This document shows positions 1 to 10,425 of a DNA stretch of 60,000 nucleotides, piece after piece. The notes under the pieces were generated by a model, which searched no databases, had not been told where the DNA came from, and saw nothing but the letters and a program-made list of their open reading frames with translations. How positions within the stretch are numbered: position 1 is the stretch's first letter; each line of letters begins with the position of its first letter. Source of the stretch: Phoronis australis (Eukaryota > Phoronida > Phoronidae); NCBI GenBank assembly GCA_002633005.1, contig NMRA01000207.1, positions 397,470-457,469 on the forward strand. Direction: 5' to 3'. A program made the position numbers and the translations under genes.

Positions 1-145
1 TTGTTCGCCATCTGTCTTATTTGCTGCATGTTGTATCCGGTTTCACGAAGTTCCTCTTCCATTGTCCTCCTTCACGTTTGGACTGTTCTGCCTCGTCGAC
101 GACTGCGCTGCGGGTTCCAGGACAGGGCTTGTTTTGTGATGGCTA
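1..145 (-). mobile_element. C-terminal relic of a LINE endonuclease/reverse-transcriptase polyprotein
   Basis: Read on the minus strand, about 45 codons give ITKQALSWNPQ, then RSRRRGRTVQT, stop, then RRTMEEELRETGYNMQQ and IRQMANN, running to the window edge. This matches the conserved tail of many animal non-LTR retrotransposon polyproteins (the WNPQGKRRRGRPxxTWRR-type motif followed by an acidic helix). The usual Trp after the Thr is a TGA stop (TGG to TGA), and a TAG lies just upstream, so the copy is dead and truncated. Its remainder, if any, lies left of the window. The family is assigned from motif memory only. Confidence 0.6.
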
Positions 146-2136
146 CACGCAAGTAAACAAAGGTTTTTCGTCGCCTTAATCAACGTACATTAAGACAAGA
201 AAGTAGTTCATGGACACTTGATGAAAAGCTTACCGACTCCAGTCGCAGAACATAACGCCACAGCCGAGACAGGCGCAACAATCTGATGAGACTCACTACC
301 TTGATGATACGTAAAACTCTGAGTGCTTTTCCTGAAAAACGGTTGCTCAGTTGTTCAACAATTATGCAAAATAATAAGTAGCATCAGTAACAACTGCAGC
401 AAAACAAAAAAAAAATTCTCAAAGTGACTACTTTTACTTGAAAGAAGAAAATCTTTGTTTCTATTTATATTTGGTGAGAAATTTATCTGCTAACAAGGAT
501 TCAAGACAATTTCAACGAAGAGAAAAATAATCCAAACTACATATAGATTCTCGATTTTCTCCGAAGAAGCCAAAATGGCGGCACAACACACTGGCATAAA
601 ATTCAATTTCACAGGGACACTTTGAAGAATACAAACTTTAGCTTATAACACGGTCCAACCCATTGCAACTCGTTTCTGATAAGTTGTCCAAATCAAGGCA
701 TATTCGGTGAGGTGTACATACGGTTAGGTGTCACTGAAGTGAAATTGTGCAGTGCCATTGCTGTGTGATGGTTTGGAAGAATGCACAATTACCTACGTAC
801 CAGCCTCAGATTGTGGCCACAGAGGTCGCAATATTAGATCCCAGGGCACGGAACTAACGAGATCAGGGATAAACCACGTACTTAAATAATGCTTGGTCAT
901 CAACTTCGGGTCGAGAATTACGTCATTGTGAGTAATGTATCCTGAAAATATATTCAGTCAATTTTAATTTGAGATCATAACATTTTAAAATTCTTCTGGT
1001 GTAGTCTATATTTCACAAGCTCGTTTCCGAGTTCCTAATATTTGTGGCAACTTCGTGTGTAGGCATACCCATATGCATGTGACGTCCCAACTGAAAAAAA
1101 AATCATAAAACACACGATGAGGCGAGACTTCTGTAAAGTCCGAAACACGACACACACATGACCTGTATATAGTACAGCCACGATATACACATTTATATCG
1201 TACAGCGCGCTGCACATTCACGGCAATACAGTATTACTGATAGTTTAAAATGTTGTGTGTAAGTTTACCAAAAAATCACGTTTCTTCTGAATTTCCAAAA
1301 TTTATAAAATCTGTCAATCCAGCCCAAGTGTTATCACAATAATGACCAGAGAAGTTTCTCGAGGGAGGCGAGTGTTTGATGAGAATGATAGAGCCTTTAG
1401 TGGAACTAGTAAACCGGTAGCCACTGACGTAATTATTCAGTGATTTTGAAGTGTTGAATTAAGGAACAGAATTCGCTGTTTTTATTCCATAAGCCAAACT
1501 TTTCGCTGCAAGTGCACGCGCCTACTGAATGCAATTTCTTCTAACTATACAGCAAGAGGAGATTATCATAGCTACAACGCGCTTGCACGTTGAGAAGGCA
1601 GTGTAGCTCAATAATTTGAGCTCCAGGCTCCCATTAGGAAGACCTGGGTTCGAATCCTGGCTTTACTGGCAGACAATCAAGCATTGCACAAAAGTGTCTC
1701 CTACTCCTCTGAGCTCGGTCTCGAGCAAGGGAGTGAATGAGAACCTGGATATAATGCGAAAACGATTTTTGGGGTAGTGCTCATATTAAAATATAACAAC
1801 GCTCTTGCACGGTTTTTGAGACAGGTGTTTGGCTGCGGGCTGCAGTAGCCAAACAGAGGATTGCGAACTATTATTTATGCACACGTTTTAGTGTTCTATT
1901 TAAGAAAAATAATACAGTTCAGTGTCAACATATACAGTAAAGGGTACCGAGATCTCAGCTTCCACGGCCAACTACATGTATTTCAGACAAACTTCGCTCT
2001 TTTTAGGAACAATTCTGTATAGCTAGGCCTAGAGTTGTATGTTTAACGCGATTGACGGCAAGCTGTACAATCCTGAACTTACTGAGTCGATCGATGTAAA
2101 TAAGTAAAAATATCTGTCTCACCTAGCATCCCGTAC
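146..2136. other. Intron or flank downstream of HCN exon 3; no coding exon seen
   Basis: This stretch lies 3' of the last visible HCN exon on the minus strand. I searched it for the expected S3-S4 segment (a WF..D..SS.P-type stretch) and found none, so the HCN gene continues beyond the left edge after an intron of at least 2 kb. Apart from the tRNA-like SINE head near 1600 it is AT-rich unique sequence with no recognisable element. Confidence 0.5.
1600..1760 (+). mobile_element. tRNA-derived SINE (head with A and B boxes)
   Basis: A TAGCTCAAT A-box-like motif sits at about 1604, flanked by the four-base pair GCTC/GAGC of a D-arm. A perfect B box GGTTCGAATCC follows at 1648-1658 inside a T-arm-like stem. 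The acceptor stem pairs poorly and no anticodon arm forms cleanly, so this is a pseudo-tRNA head rather than a working tRNA. About 100 bp of unrelated body follow. The exact 3' end is uncertain. Confidence 0.5.
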
Positions 2137-2300
2137 CTGTTCTGAAGTTGATGACTATATCGAGCAAGAAGAGAAAATCACAGAAAGCGTTGTAGGTCTG
2201 CCACCAGGTTTCTCTGTAGTCTTCGTACAAACACACGCATATCGGTATGACGACCATGTTCAAGCAACAGACTACGAGAATAATACAATCCCATCCACAT
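2137..2300 (-). CDS. HCN-like channel exon 3: S1, S1-S2 loop, S2
   Basis: The acceptor TTGCAG lies just above 2300 and the donor GTACGG starts at 2136. The exon has 164 bases: the first base completes the Arg of HPCSKFR and the last base opens the Gly of NFRTG. Two hydrophobic helices are evident, separated by a charged loop YEDYRETWWQ. Codons CTA GG TAG follow the donor in frame, so reading through would terminate at once. Confidence 0.85.
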
Positions 2301-5300
2301 CTGCAAGAAATAGACTGAAGCATGGTGAATCAAAGCGCTGTCTGCAGAACTGACATCAGGAAACCGTTTCATAAGAGTGACTTTTAATCCTTAAAAGACT
2401 TAATACAGAAATTTGATTTCACGCTTTCACTTCAAATTGTTAAAAAGGGTTTAGCCAAGTAATCACGAGCGCGTAACACTCTAAAAATAATTTGTATAAA
2501 TTACTCAGTAACTATTCTCAGAGGCTTTGCTCATTTTCGCAAGTTAGATTTAATTTTTTATCAGAAATAGCTATGTGGAGAGTAAGACCAAATTTCTGGC
2601 TTGGATACTAAAACCTGTTTTGATTTCAATCAAACCTCGTTCTGTCATCTGCTAATGCAGCACTGACGTGAATCTTGAAAGATGAAAGAAGGAATCGACT
2701 ACAAACTCTTATTCCCTATCTCACAAGTTGGATAATACAGTCCTTGGTGGGTGTTTTTTCCCACAGTTGCCGCGTAATTCACGAAAAGCGTAGGTCACGC
2801 TTGCCCATTTAAGAGACTTTGTATGGGGTTTTCAAATTTTCCTCCAAACTTTTGAGGGTTACAGAGCATTATATTGTTTCAGAGGACTGGAGGGGAAAGT
2901 CATTTTTAGTATCTGTTAATAGACGGAAACCGGATGTGGTACCCTTTTAATTGTGAAACAGGTCACAGTGGAAGAAACTGTCTCACAGTGCGTCAAAGCA
3001 TCAGAAGTCGATTTCCTTAATTCTCTAAAAGCGTAAGTCAATCGAGGGGCTGCAGTTGAAAATTTTGGATACCCAGTAATTTACTGAGTGGACTCGACTC
3101 ATTTGTGGAGAGCTTCAATAAAAAGTCATTTCTTAGAGTTTTGCTCCATAAACATTACAGTTAATTTCGTAAACCTAATCCTTTCGCAGTGATTACTGTC
3201 ATGGTAACGCGTGATCCTAAATCCTTTCGTAATTACTGTAGCTAGTAACGCTTGACCACTACGCCTGAAACAGTACAAGGAAAGATGCCATGTTGTCAAA
3301 CATGAGTAGAGTTACATCGGAACATTTAGAATATTCTGGTGGTAGGCTAGGGTTTCTAAAAAAACGTTCTGAACTTTTTGTTGATGGAATGAAAACCTTT
3401 TTGTTGATCTTGAAACTGGCAAACTAATCCTGTTTATAGGCAGTCTTAGTTCGATTTAAAAATCGAAAACGAACCCTTTAAAACACGTAGTCAGTTTTGT
3501 TGGAAAGTGCACAATTTCGTAAGGAAACTGCATGGTGGTGAAAAGTTCTCCAATATTTGAGCAGCTTGTCCAGCTCCACGCATCCTGAATTTGTAACAGG
3601 TTCCAAGCTATTTCCTGCTTTTTGATAGTATCTGCCCTCTGGTGTTAAAGCTTCAAGTTGTTTAAAAATCATACCTAATAGACATTAATGGCCGTTTGCT
3701 TAAACATGGCTTAAAATCTCACTAATCATTATTGATCAAGTAGAAAATAGCATTATATTGGACTTTAATGTCCTTTTCTGTAACTGCGCTTGTCTCTATG
3801 TTCTAATTCATTGTTGTTTACCTAAATTTGCTACAAGGGTGCACGATGAACTTGGCCTGTTTGTTCATGCGATCTATTTCGCGCTCCATACCACTCTCAT
3901 AGCCCAAAAGTTTCATTGTGAATTCCGTTTCAGCTGGTCGCAACATTTGCTTCATTGTTGACAGCACATTGCCCTTACTCAGCGCCACACCGTGTTTGCC
4001 TCGTATGTCTAGTTCTGGATGCGAAATGTTGACGCCGTGAGAATTTGGTGCTTTCTGGAATTGATTGTGCATTTGGTTACCGTGTTGAAACTATATCTCA
4101 CATTACTCGAGCTTTGCGATAAACATTGAATTTTTATATCGGATGGGCAAAGGAGAGAATCGGCTAGCATAAAATCCAGCGCTCAATATTCTTTACTTCG
4201 AAATGCGCTGACTACATTGTGAAGAATTTTGGCACAGACGCAAACTGTCACAACGCAAGATAGTTTGTGACTCAGCTCCCGGCCCTGCATGAGAAGTAGG
4301 ATGAACGTTGACTAACTTGACATCTACATGCGTTTGCTGCGTGTTCTAGTTAGAGTTATCGCCACATATACACACATACGGTATTTTGAAACGCCAAGAC
4401 ACAATAAATAATAATACCGGGGATCAAAAGCAAATGCAAGTGACCAGTTCTGTTTCTTTTTTTTGTAACTGTGTTTTATTTCTTTTTCTTCTAGTAGATT
4501 GTCTTTTTGTAGAACTATGTTTGAGCGGACTCGCACGAATTGTCGTCCATTTCCGCGACATGTTGTGTGGCAGTTCTTCGTGTAGAGACGCCTCTGGTTT
4601 TTGCATTGACGCCAATTATTTTGCACAAGATGAACAGTCAATTTTACATGATACTACTAGATGAGCGGGCGCAGTCAACTTGCATTAGCTCAAAGACGGG
4701 AGACAAATATATAAAGCTATACATGGTGTTGCGCCGTGCCTAACTCTTTTTACTTACTAAGAATGAGTTTGCATTGTGAGATGGCGTAAGTAATTATCCG
4801 ACAAAACCCTTTACTACATTTGGTTAAAAGGATACCAAACCCCGTTTTGGCCTATTAACTGAAATTAAAATGCACTTTCTCATCCAATTCTCGGAAACAA
4901 AATAATGGTCTGTGATTCCGGACAACCATCAAAAGTTTTTAGGAACATTTGAAACTCCTTTTAAAATCTATTGACGATGTTGGTTTTGGGTCAAATAAGC
5001 ATCAGAAACCCTCACACTGTATTTACATGCATACCAGATTCCAACATTTCGACGAAGTTCAGTTCATTATTCTCAAGGAGTTCACCGACACCAAACAGGG
5101 TCACAAGTAACGCGTAAAGTAGCTTTACAAGTGAATTTTGGTTCAGTTGATTTTGCTACTTGTGACCCTGTTGTTGGGTTTTGGTGAACTCCTTGAGAAT
5201 GATGAATTGAACTTTGCCGAAACGTTGGACTCGTGTATATGGTAAGTAAATACAGAATGTTAACAACAATTGTGCTGGGGTTTCTACTCCTCTTAAAGTC

Positions 5301-5970
5301 TGCCAAATGGGCAAGTGTGACCTATGCTTTTAGCCAATTACAAGGCCACTGTATGGGAAGACCACTTAGCAAGAAGTATAATATCCAATCTGTAACATGG
5401 GGAGTATGGATTTTTAGTTGATTCCTGCCTTGGTCTTTCAAGATTGACGTCAATGATGCATTTGCAGGTGACACAACGAAGATTGGTTGAAATCATCAAA
5501 TCAGGGTTTTGTATCCTTTTAAATGGTATTACCTAACAAATACGCCTGAATATAAGTTAAAAATTACAGCGCGCTCTACAAGTAAAAGGCGATATTTGCA
5601 CCAGGACTATCTAATTTCAGTGACCAGGGAATTCTATCAGGCTCAACGTTCTACTATTAGATCAAAGCCGCTACAGCAATCAAAATGGCTTCAGGCATTT
5701 TCTTCGACAGGAGAGTCTTACCAACAAGTGCGAACCCATGTGACTTCCGAGAGTCTTTTTCATGACGGTCATAGTCGACTGTGCATCTCGCTCGAATTTG
5801 ATTTTAAAATCGGTCGGTGCCTTTGCAGACTTCGCTTCCGTATTAAGATGGCTGGAACATTGTTTACCGGTTTCCAGCAGCACCGATTGGCGGCGACTGG
5901 ACTTAGCCGAGGTGACACACTCGCTGCGGCTGGAGTGCGCAACGTCTTTGAGGTCGGACGGGTCTAACAT
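2137..5970 (-). CDS. HCN-like cyclic-nucleotide-gated pacemaker channel, 5' part (exons 1-3)
   Basis: Join on the minus strand: 5970-5722, 4054-3822, 2300-2137; phases 0/0, 2/2, then 1 at the open end. The start ATG at 5970 has AAA before it and an in-frame TGA nine bases upstream. The visible 215 residues hold a family-specific N-terminus (about 1-110) and an HCN domain (about 118-160) with FTMKLLGYESGMEREIDRM followed by FIVHPCSKFR. This corresponds to FSLRMFG..AVE.E..R and WIIHPYSDFR of vertebrate HCN channels. S1 follows (WDCIILVVCCLNMVVIPI), then S2 ending in FLLDIVINFRTG. HCN channels are plasma-membrane cation channels opened by hyperpolarisation and modulated by cAMP. S3-S6, pore and cyclic-nucleotide domain are outside the window. 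The HCN domain favours HCN over KCNH or CNG. An undetected small exon between exons 1 and 2 cannot be excluded. Confidence 0.82.
2301..3821 (-). other. HCN intron 2
   Basis: Intron with GTAAAC donor and TTGCAG acceptor on the minus strand. It holds a relic of the foldback repeat family also present at 50953-51189; otherwise nothing recognisable. Confidence 0.7.
2449..2625 (+). repeat. Relic copy of a short foldback (MITE-like) family
   Basis: The stretch from TTTAGCCAAGTAAT to AAGACCAAATTTCTGGCTT aligns by eye with the reverse complement of the element at 50953-51189. Shared blocks are TCAGTAACTA, CAGAAATAGC and AGACCAAATTTCTG. The other terminal repeat has been lost. Confidence 0.55.
3822..4054 (-). 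CDS. HCN-like channel exon 2: HCN domain
   Basis: Acceptor AATTCCAG precedes AAA GCA CCA at 4054 and donor GTAAAC begins at 3821. The exon has 233 bases, enters in phase 0 and leaves in phase 2. It carries the HCN-domain signature up to HPCSKF. An in-frame ATG at 4072, just inside the upstream intron, could be mistaken for the start; phase continuity with 5722-5970 argues against it. Confidence 0.8.
4055..5721 (-). other. HCN intron 1
   Basis: Intron bounded by GTAAGA (5721) and AATTCCAG. It contains the foldback repeat at 5039-5230. Overlapping short open frames on both strands at 4320-4740 show no family resemblance. Confidence 0.6.
5039..5230. repeat. Foldback element, ~72-bp imperfect arms
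   Basis: The left arm (5039-5109) reads TTCCAACATTTCGACGAAG, then CAAGGAGTTCACC, to GGGTCACAAGTA. The right arm (5156-5230) is its inverted copy with roughly 85 percent identity by eye. The loop is about 45 bp. There is no open frame and no obvious target duplication. It behaves like a MITE or a transcribed hairpin within HCN intron 1. Confidence 0.7.
5722..5970 (-). CDS. HCN-like channel exon 1: N-terminal cytoplasmic region
   Basis: 83 codons begin MLDPSDLKDVAHSS, and the exon ends at TTG before the GTAAGA donor. It is Ser/Lys-rich, with no hydrophobic segment and locally higher GC than its surroundings. It is assigned to the channel because it is the nearest upstream open exon with a good start and its phase-0 end matches the next exon. 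Sequence similarity alone would not prove it, as HCN N-termini are variable. Confidence 0.6.
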
Positions 5971-6773
5971 TTTATTTCATATCAGTCTAAATACGATCAA
6001 TTCCTGCACATTGATAAAGAGTGAATTTAAAATGTAGATACGAAGATTTTATCCTTCTCTTTTACGAAAACAGAGCCTGTAACTGATACGCAGAGAAAAT
6101 AACACATTGCCTTTGCAAATTTATGACGCAATATTTTATGATGCCGAAATTAAGTAATTTCTGATCTGAAAATACGAATTATGACCGTAGTGCAACCAAT
6201 TATTGTCATTTTCTGTTCCTGGCTTGTTTCTCCTTACAACTTTTAAGTATTAAAATACTCTAGTGATCGTTTTAGTTATCAAATATGAAGCAAAACTATC
6301 AAGTCTACAGTATTCGTTTGCAAAATCGTATTGCATGTGATTTTGTTTTAAATTGTCTCTATGTTCACGTTTTATTCGTAGAAGTTGTCGCTTCTTATAA
6401 ACTGGTGAAATTTGAGATTCAAGGTTTTTCGAATATTTTTAAAGCAGATGCGGTATTTACGAGACGGCGCAAGATTCCTGCTGTTCGTGGCAGACGTTCG
6501 TCGTTTCATGGACCGGTTTGTTCAGAAGAGTTTACACGTCGACGTGTTACCGGGACAAGTTTATCGAAAAACAATATGTATTGTATGCTAGACTCAGAAG
6601 GGAAACAAGCTGATATTAAGATGAGTCATGTTCATTCAGACAATTTGTGTTTGCATGTAATCTTGTGAACAATACTAGTGTGCTATTTCTGTGGCTGGAT
6701 ATATGGCGAAAGTACGATACGTCGAGAAGGGGGAGTACACACGGGGGTCCTATCTGGTGAAACTTAGTTACCA

Positions 6774-6835
6774 GTAGTCTTGCTGTGCGTAAACTTGAAA
6801 TCCTGCTTAATCTCAAGATTGCGTATTCGTGAACT
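6774..6835 (-). repeat. Interspersed repeat copy 1
   Basis: On the minus strand this reads GAGTTCACGAATACGC, then GAGATTAAGCAGGATTTCAA, then GTTTACGCACAGCA. It matches the plus strand at about 10362-10425 (GATTCACGCATATATGCGG, GAGATTAAGCAGAATTCCAA, GTTCACGCACAGCA) at about 80 percent. Confidence 0.55.
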
Positions 6836-8022
6836 CAGAATACACTAAGAAACTTGACAAGTTCACTCTAATAATCACGTTCACGTTGATAAAAATTTAC
6901 ACTGCACCAAAACAAACTTTATGTTAATAAAATAAAATAAATGCTAACCAACCTTTTTCAACAATTGCCGATCCTATAATAATTGATTTAACCGTTCACA
7001 TATTTCTCCAATTTTTGACACAATTTGACTAGGTAAAGGAGAAAATGGGTGATCGTGAGACCACTTATATTTTTATACATTTATCATCTATAATGTAAAT
7101 CACAATGAACACATACACGCACACACTCACTCAATGGTCGCTTAATTTTCAATAACGTGATCAAATTTTAACCATCTCTTTCTAAATCGACCAAACTGCC
7201 AATTTTTTCTAAAAATAGATTTCTCTTTCAGAAAATACTGTTTTAAAATATTCACAAGAGCATTATATAGATGAAAAAGCACGATCCCCCCAAACTTTGA
7301 CTGTTTTTATGATATTTCGCTAGAATCAAAATTACGTTTGTAGATGAACATGCGTTGTTAATTCAAAAAAGAACATTCAATTTTTGTGTTCATTAACGTT
7401 TCATCACTATCACTGAAGTAAAATTCAAAAATATCTTCCCAGAAGGTTCTGGTGTAGTTAAAGTTTACAAAAATAAGTGCATCAAAGTTTCTAGGGCTTG
7501 ATTACAAAGTGTAGAAGCAGAAGACTCCGAGAAGCCAATTTAACATCTAGAGAAAAATTACACTGTTCTCCAACACTCATCTCAGAAATCCGTTTCTCAC
7601 GTGACCTGGAATGTGTTACGTCACAACTGGTTAATAAATATAGATTACATGTTCTCAAACGTTATTCCCCGTATTCTAGAGCCCGAGTGGATTTTATGGA
7701 GAATTATCGCCTCGATTCCCGCCAAATAAATGGGTTATTACACGGTTGAATTGGCCATTCGAGGCTGATATTGCAGTATAGCACTTAGTACGTAATTTTT
7801 TGATAATACATGGGCAAATCGCAAAGTAGTGCAAAGTAGAAATACATATGTCTCACACTTTATCGTCCGCAAAACACTGAAACAATCAAACGCGCGCCAA
7901 CCAAACAATGCCGGAATTCCGAGAAGGTGACAAGGTTATGGTTGACAATTCGGATGTCGCAACTGTACGTTTTTACGGTTCACGTGAGAAAACAAATCCT
8001 AAATTCGTCTGAGCAACAGCTC

Positions 8023-8078
8023 TTGGAAATTTCGTCAAAATCCCTTGACGAATCTCGAGATTTTGACGAAATTTCCAA
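8023..8078. repeat. Perfect 20-bp-arm hairpin within a longer imperfect palindrome
   Basis: TTGGAAATTTCGTCAAAATC at 8023-8042 is exactly inverted at 8059-8078 with a 16-bp spacer. Further matching blocks (AATCCT at 7996 and AGGATT at 8093) show an older palindrome of about 100 bp. No gene surrounds it. Confidence 0.8.
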
Positions 8079-10300
8079 ACCTGAGACTCGTGTAGGATTC
8101 TCTATTTATCCTGTGAGATCTTATATCATACATTGATCTACACCCTTTCTTAGTTTTTGTTATCTAATTTAGCACTTCCGGATAAAATGGTAGGCGTAGC
8201 ACAACTCTAGCATAGACCTGCAGCTGACAACTTAACGCCATGTTGGAGAGCGTTTCTAGTCATGTGACAAGGGTAAACAGCCGTGTAAACAAACGGGGCA
8301 AATTGCCCTTTTCAAAACGCGATATCTAACACATAAAGAGGTGGAAGAGTGTGAGTTTTTTCAGAAACATAAAAAACATGTGATGTCGCACTTGCATGCG
8401 TTTTAAGAGTCAATCAGTTGCCACGGAAAATATCAAACTAATAGAAGATCGCAACCAGTGCGTGCTGGGCAGATTCTCGCGTGGCCTGTGCGGCTGCACG
8501 CTTGTCAATCCACTGTGAGCGATTTTTTTTTTCGTTTGTTCAAGAGAAACCAATAACATAGATCGCGCAAATTTATCATTTAGTTTTGTCGCTCGAAGTA
8601 AATACAGTATATCCAGGAGACGTACCGCTCATTCGGGTGGTACGTACTTTCGTGATGCCCCAATACGCCTTTTCAATATTGAAAAATGACCCCGGGTAAC
8701 TTTGTAAAATAAAATATGACCGGGTCACTTTTAATAGGGTCTAAATTTAATGTGGACTACTGTGAAAAATGACCCCATCGGGGGCATATAAGTAAATGAT
8801 AGGTTTTTAAAGTTCAGCAAAGAACACACTCAGTTCCTTTCCTGTACAGTCTCTCGAGATTGCCAACGCGCACATATTCTTTTCTCAGGCACGGTATTCC
8901 TCTCTCACGGATTTGAAGTGCCCCCGATCAAGCACCAGGCACTTGTTGGCGTTTTGTAGAATCCCGACCCACACCGTGTAATTATGTGCTCACAAAGCGA
9001 TCAGTCCCGCTCCTACACTTTATTTCGGCGAACCGTTCCTTTCCCTTCCCAGCCTTAATCAGATATGATACGTACTGCGCGTCCCTCAGCCAAAAAATTA
9101 AAATAACTCCTTCTCTCACGCACGCTTGGCCTTTTCACGGTTTCAAGTTTGACTTTGATGGTAAAAAACTCGTACTATCAAAACTTAGATTTTTCTGATA
9201 ACTTAATGTCATCACAAAACTGAAGTTTTTCGAATTATAAAAACTTAAATTTTCATGTATTGAAAACTTAAGTTTTCTGAAAACTATAAGGTTTCTATCT
9301 CACCAAAATTTGTGTTTTCAAGTTTTGGAAACTTAAATATTGTGTGATATTTGATTTTTATTGTTCGAAGTTTTCCCAGATTTTCTAACAAAATATTTTT
9401 GTTTGCTAACACAACCCCATAATTTAATGTATCCATGTAAAACGATCAAATTCGTTGCCCTGATTGTTTCCCCAACATTAAACACACACCATGAAACAAC
9501 GGACGTTTAATTGGTTAAAAGAATTCGCAGGTTTTCGTCAATTTAATGTAGACGAGCATCCGGCGACCAACAGCGGGCAACTGAACGAAGGACTGTTCGA
9601 AAAATAGCGATTGTTTTCGCTTAAGCCCAGCTCCCACACATCTTCTTCTTCTTTGTTGAAGTGACCACACTCTCTCCAGAGTATTGTGTCACTGTATAAC
9701 AATGAAGATCAACAAAAACGTGAACAACTATAACAGGTTTAAAAAGGATATATATACATAGTGGACGTCGCTTCAGAGGGCGTTTAACTTAGCTAGATCG
9801 TTTACAAATAAGGCAGTCAGTAAGCGGGTGCACCTGGAGGCACCCCAATATTTTAATTTAGAAAGACAGATAGCCCGGCAAGCTAATTGAATTCCCATCA
9901 CCGAGTCAGGCAGACAGTATTGCCTCCTTAAGGCCATAAAAAGTTGTTATCATATGTCAAAATGAAAACTTTTTACACATGACGTCATAATCTAGAAAAA
10001 TTCCGTAATTATCCATTATATCATATATAAATATTATTCGTCTATCGTTCCACGACTTAAAAAATACTGACTTTTTGCTAATCCTAATTGAGCAGTTGTA
10101 CCAGAACGGTTGATAAAAGAGATTTCTAAGTTCGCTAAAGTCCCCTGGGTCAATTTCTCAAATTCTTTCAAGATGGAAAAATTTCCACCCAGAAATTATT
10201 TTTAATTTTGGAGGAGGGGCCAATAATTAACAAAAAGTATTTGCACTGAACAAAAAAGTCCCTTGATTGCCCTAATGAACATTCAACTCCAAGTTCACGC

Positions 10301-10360
10301 ATCTCGCTAGCTTCCTGCGTGTCGTTAGGTGCTTATCTACACGCAGGGAACCAGCGAGAT
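10301..10360. repeat. Inverted repeat, 22-bp arms
   Basis: ATCTCGCTAGCTTCCTGCGT at 10301 pairs with ACGCAGGGAACCAGCGAGAT ending at 10360, with three mismatches and a 16-bp loop. It lies next to the interspersed repeat copy at 10362-10425, so it may be part of the same element. Confidence 0.6.
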
Positions 10361-10361
10361 T

Positions 10362-10425
10362 CACGCATATATGCGGTATTGAGATTAAGCAGAATTCCAA
10401 GTTCACGCACAGCAGTCCCGCGGTG
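10362..10425 (+). repeat. Interspersed repeat copy 2
   Basis: Opposite-orientation partner of the repeat at 6774-6835; the shared core is GAGATTAAGCAG followed by GTTCACGCACAGCA. Confidence 0.5.

Noticed and set aside
1600-1672. A functional tRNA gene
   Set aside because: B box is perfect but the acceptor stem does not pair and no anticodon arm forms, so a SINE head is more likely.
5509-5967. 152-codon plus-strand open frame overlapping HCN exon 1
   Set aside because: Antisense shadow of the higher-GC exon on the minus strand; no domain and no splice context.
7498-7749. 83-codon plus-strand frame in the intergenic region
   Set aside because: No domain, no splice sites in phase with another frame, composition like the surrounding DNA.
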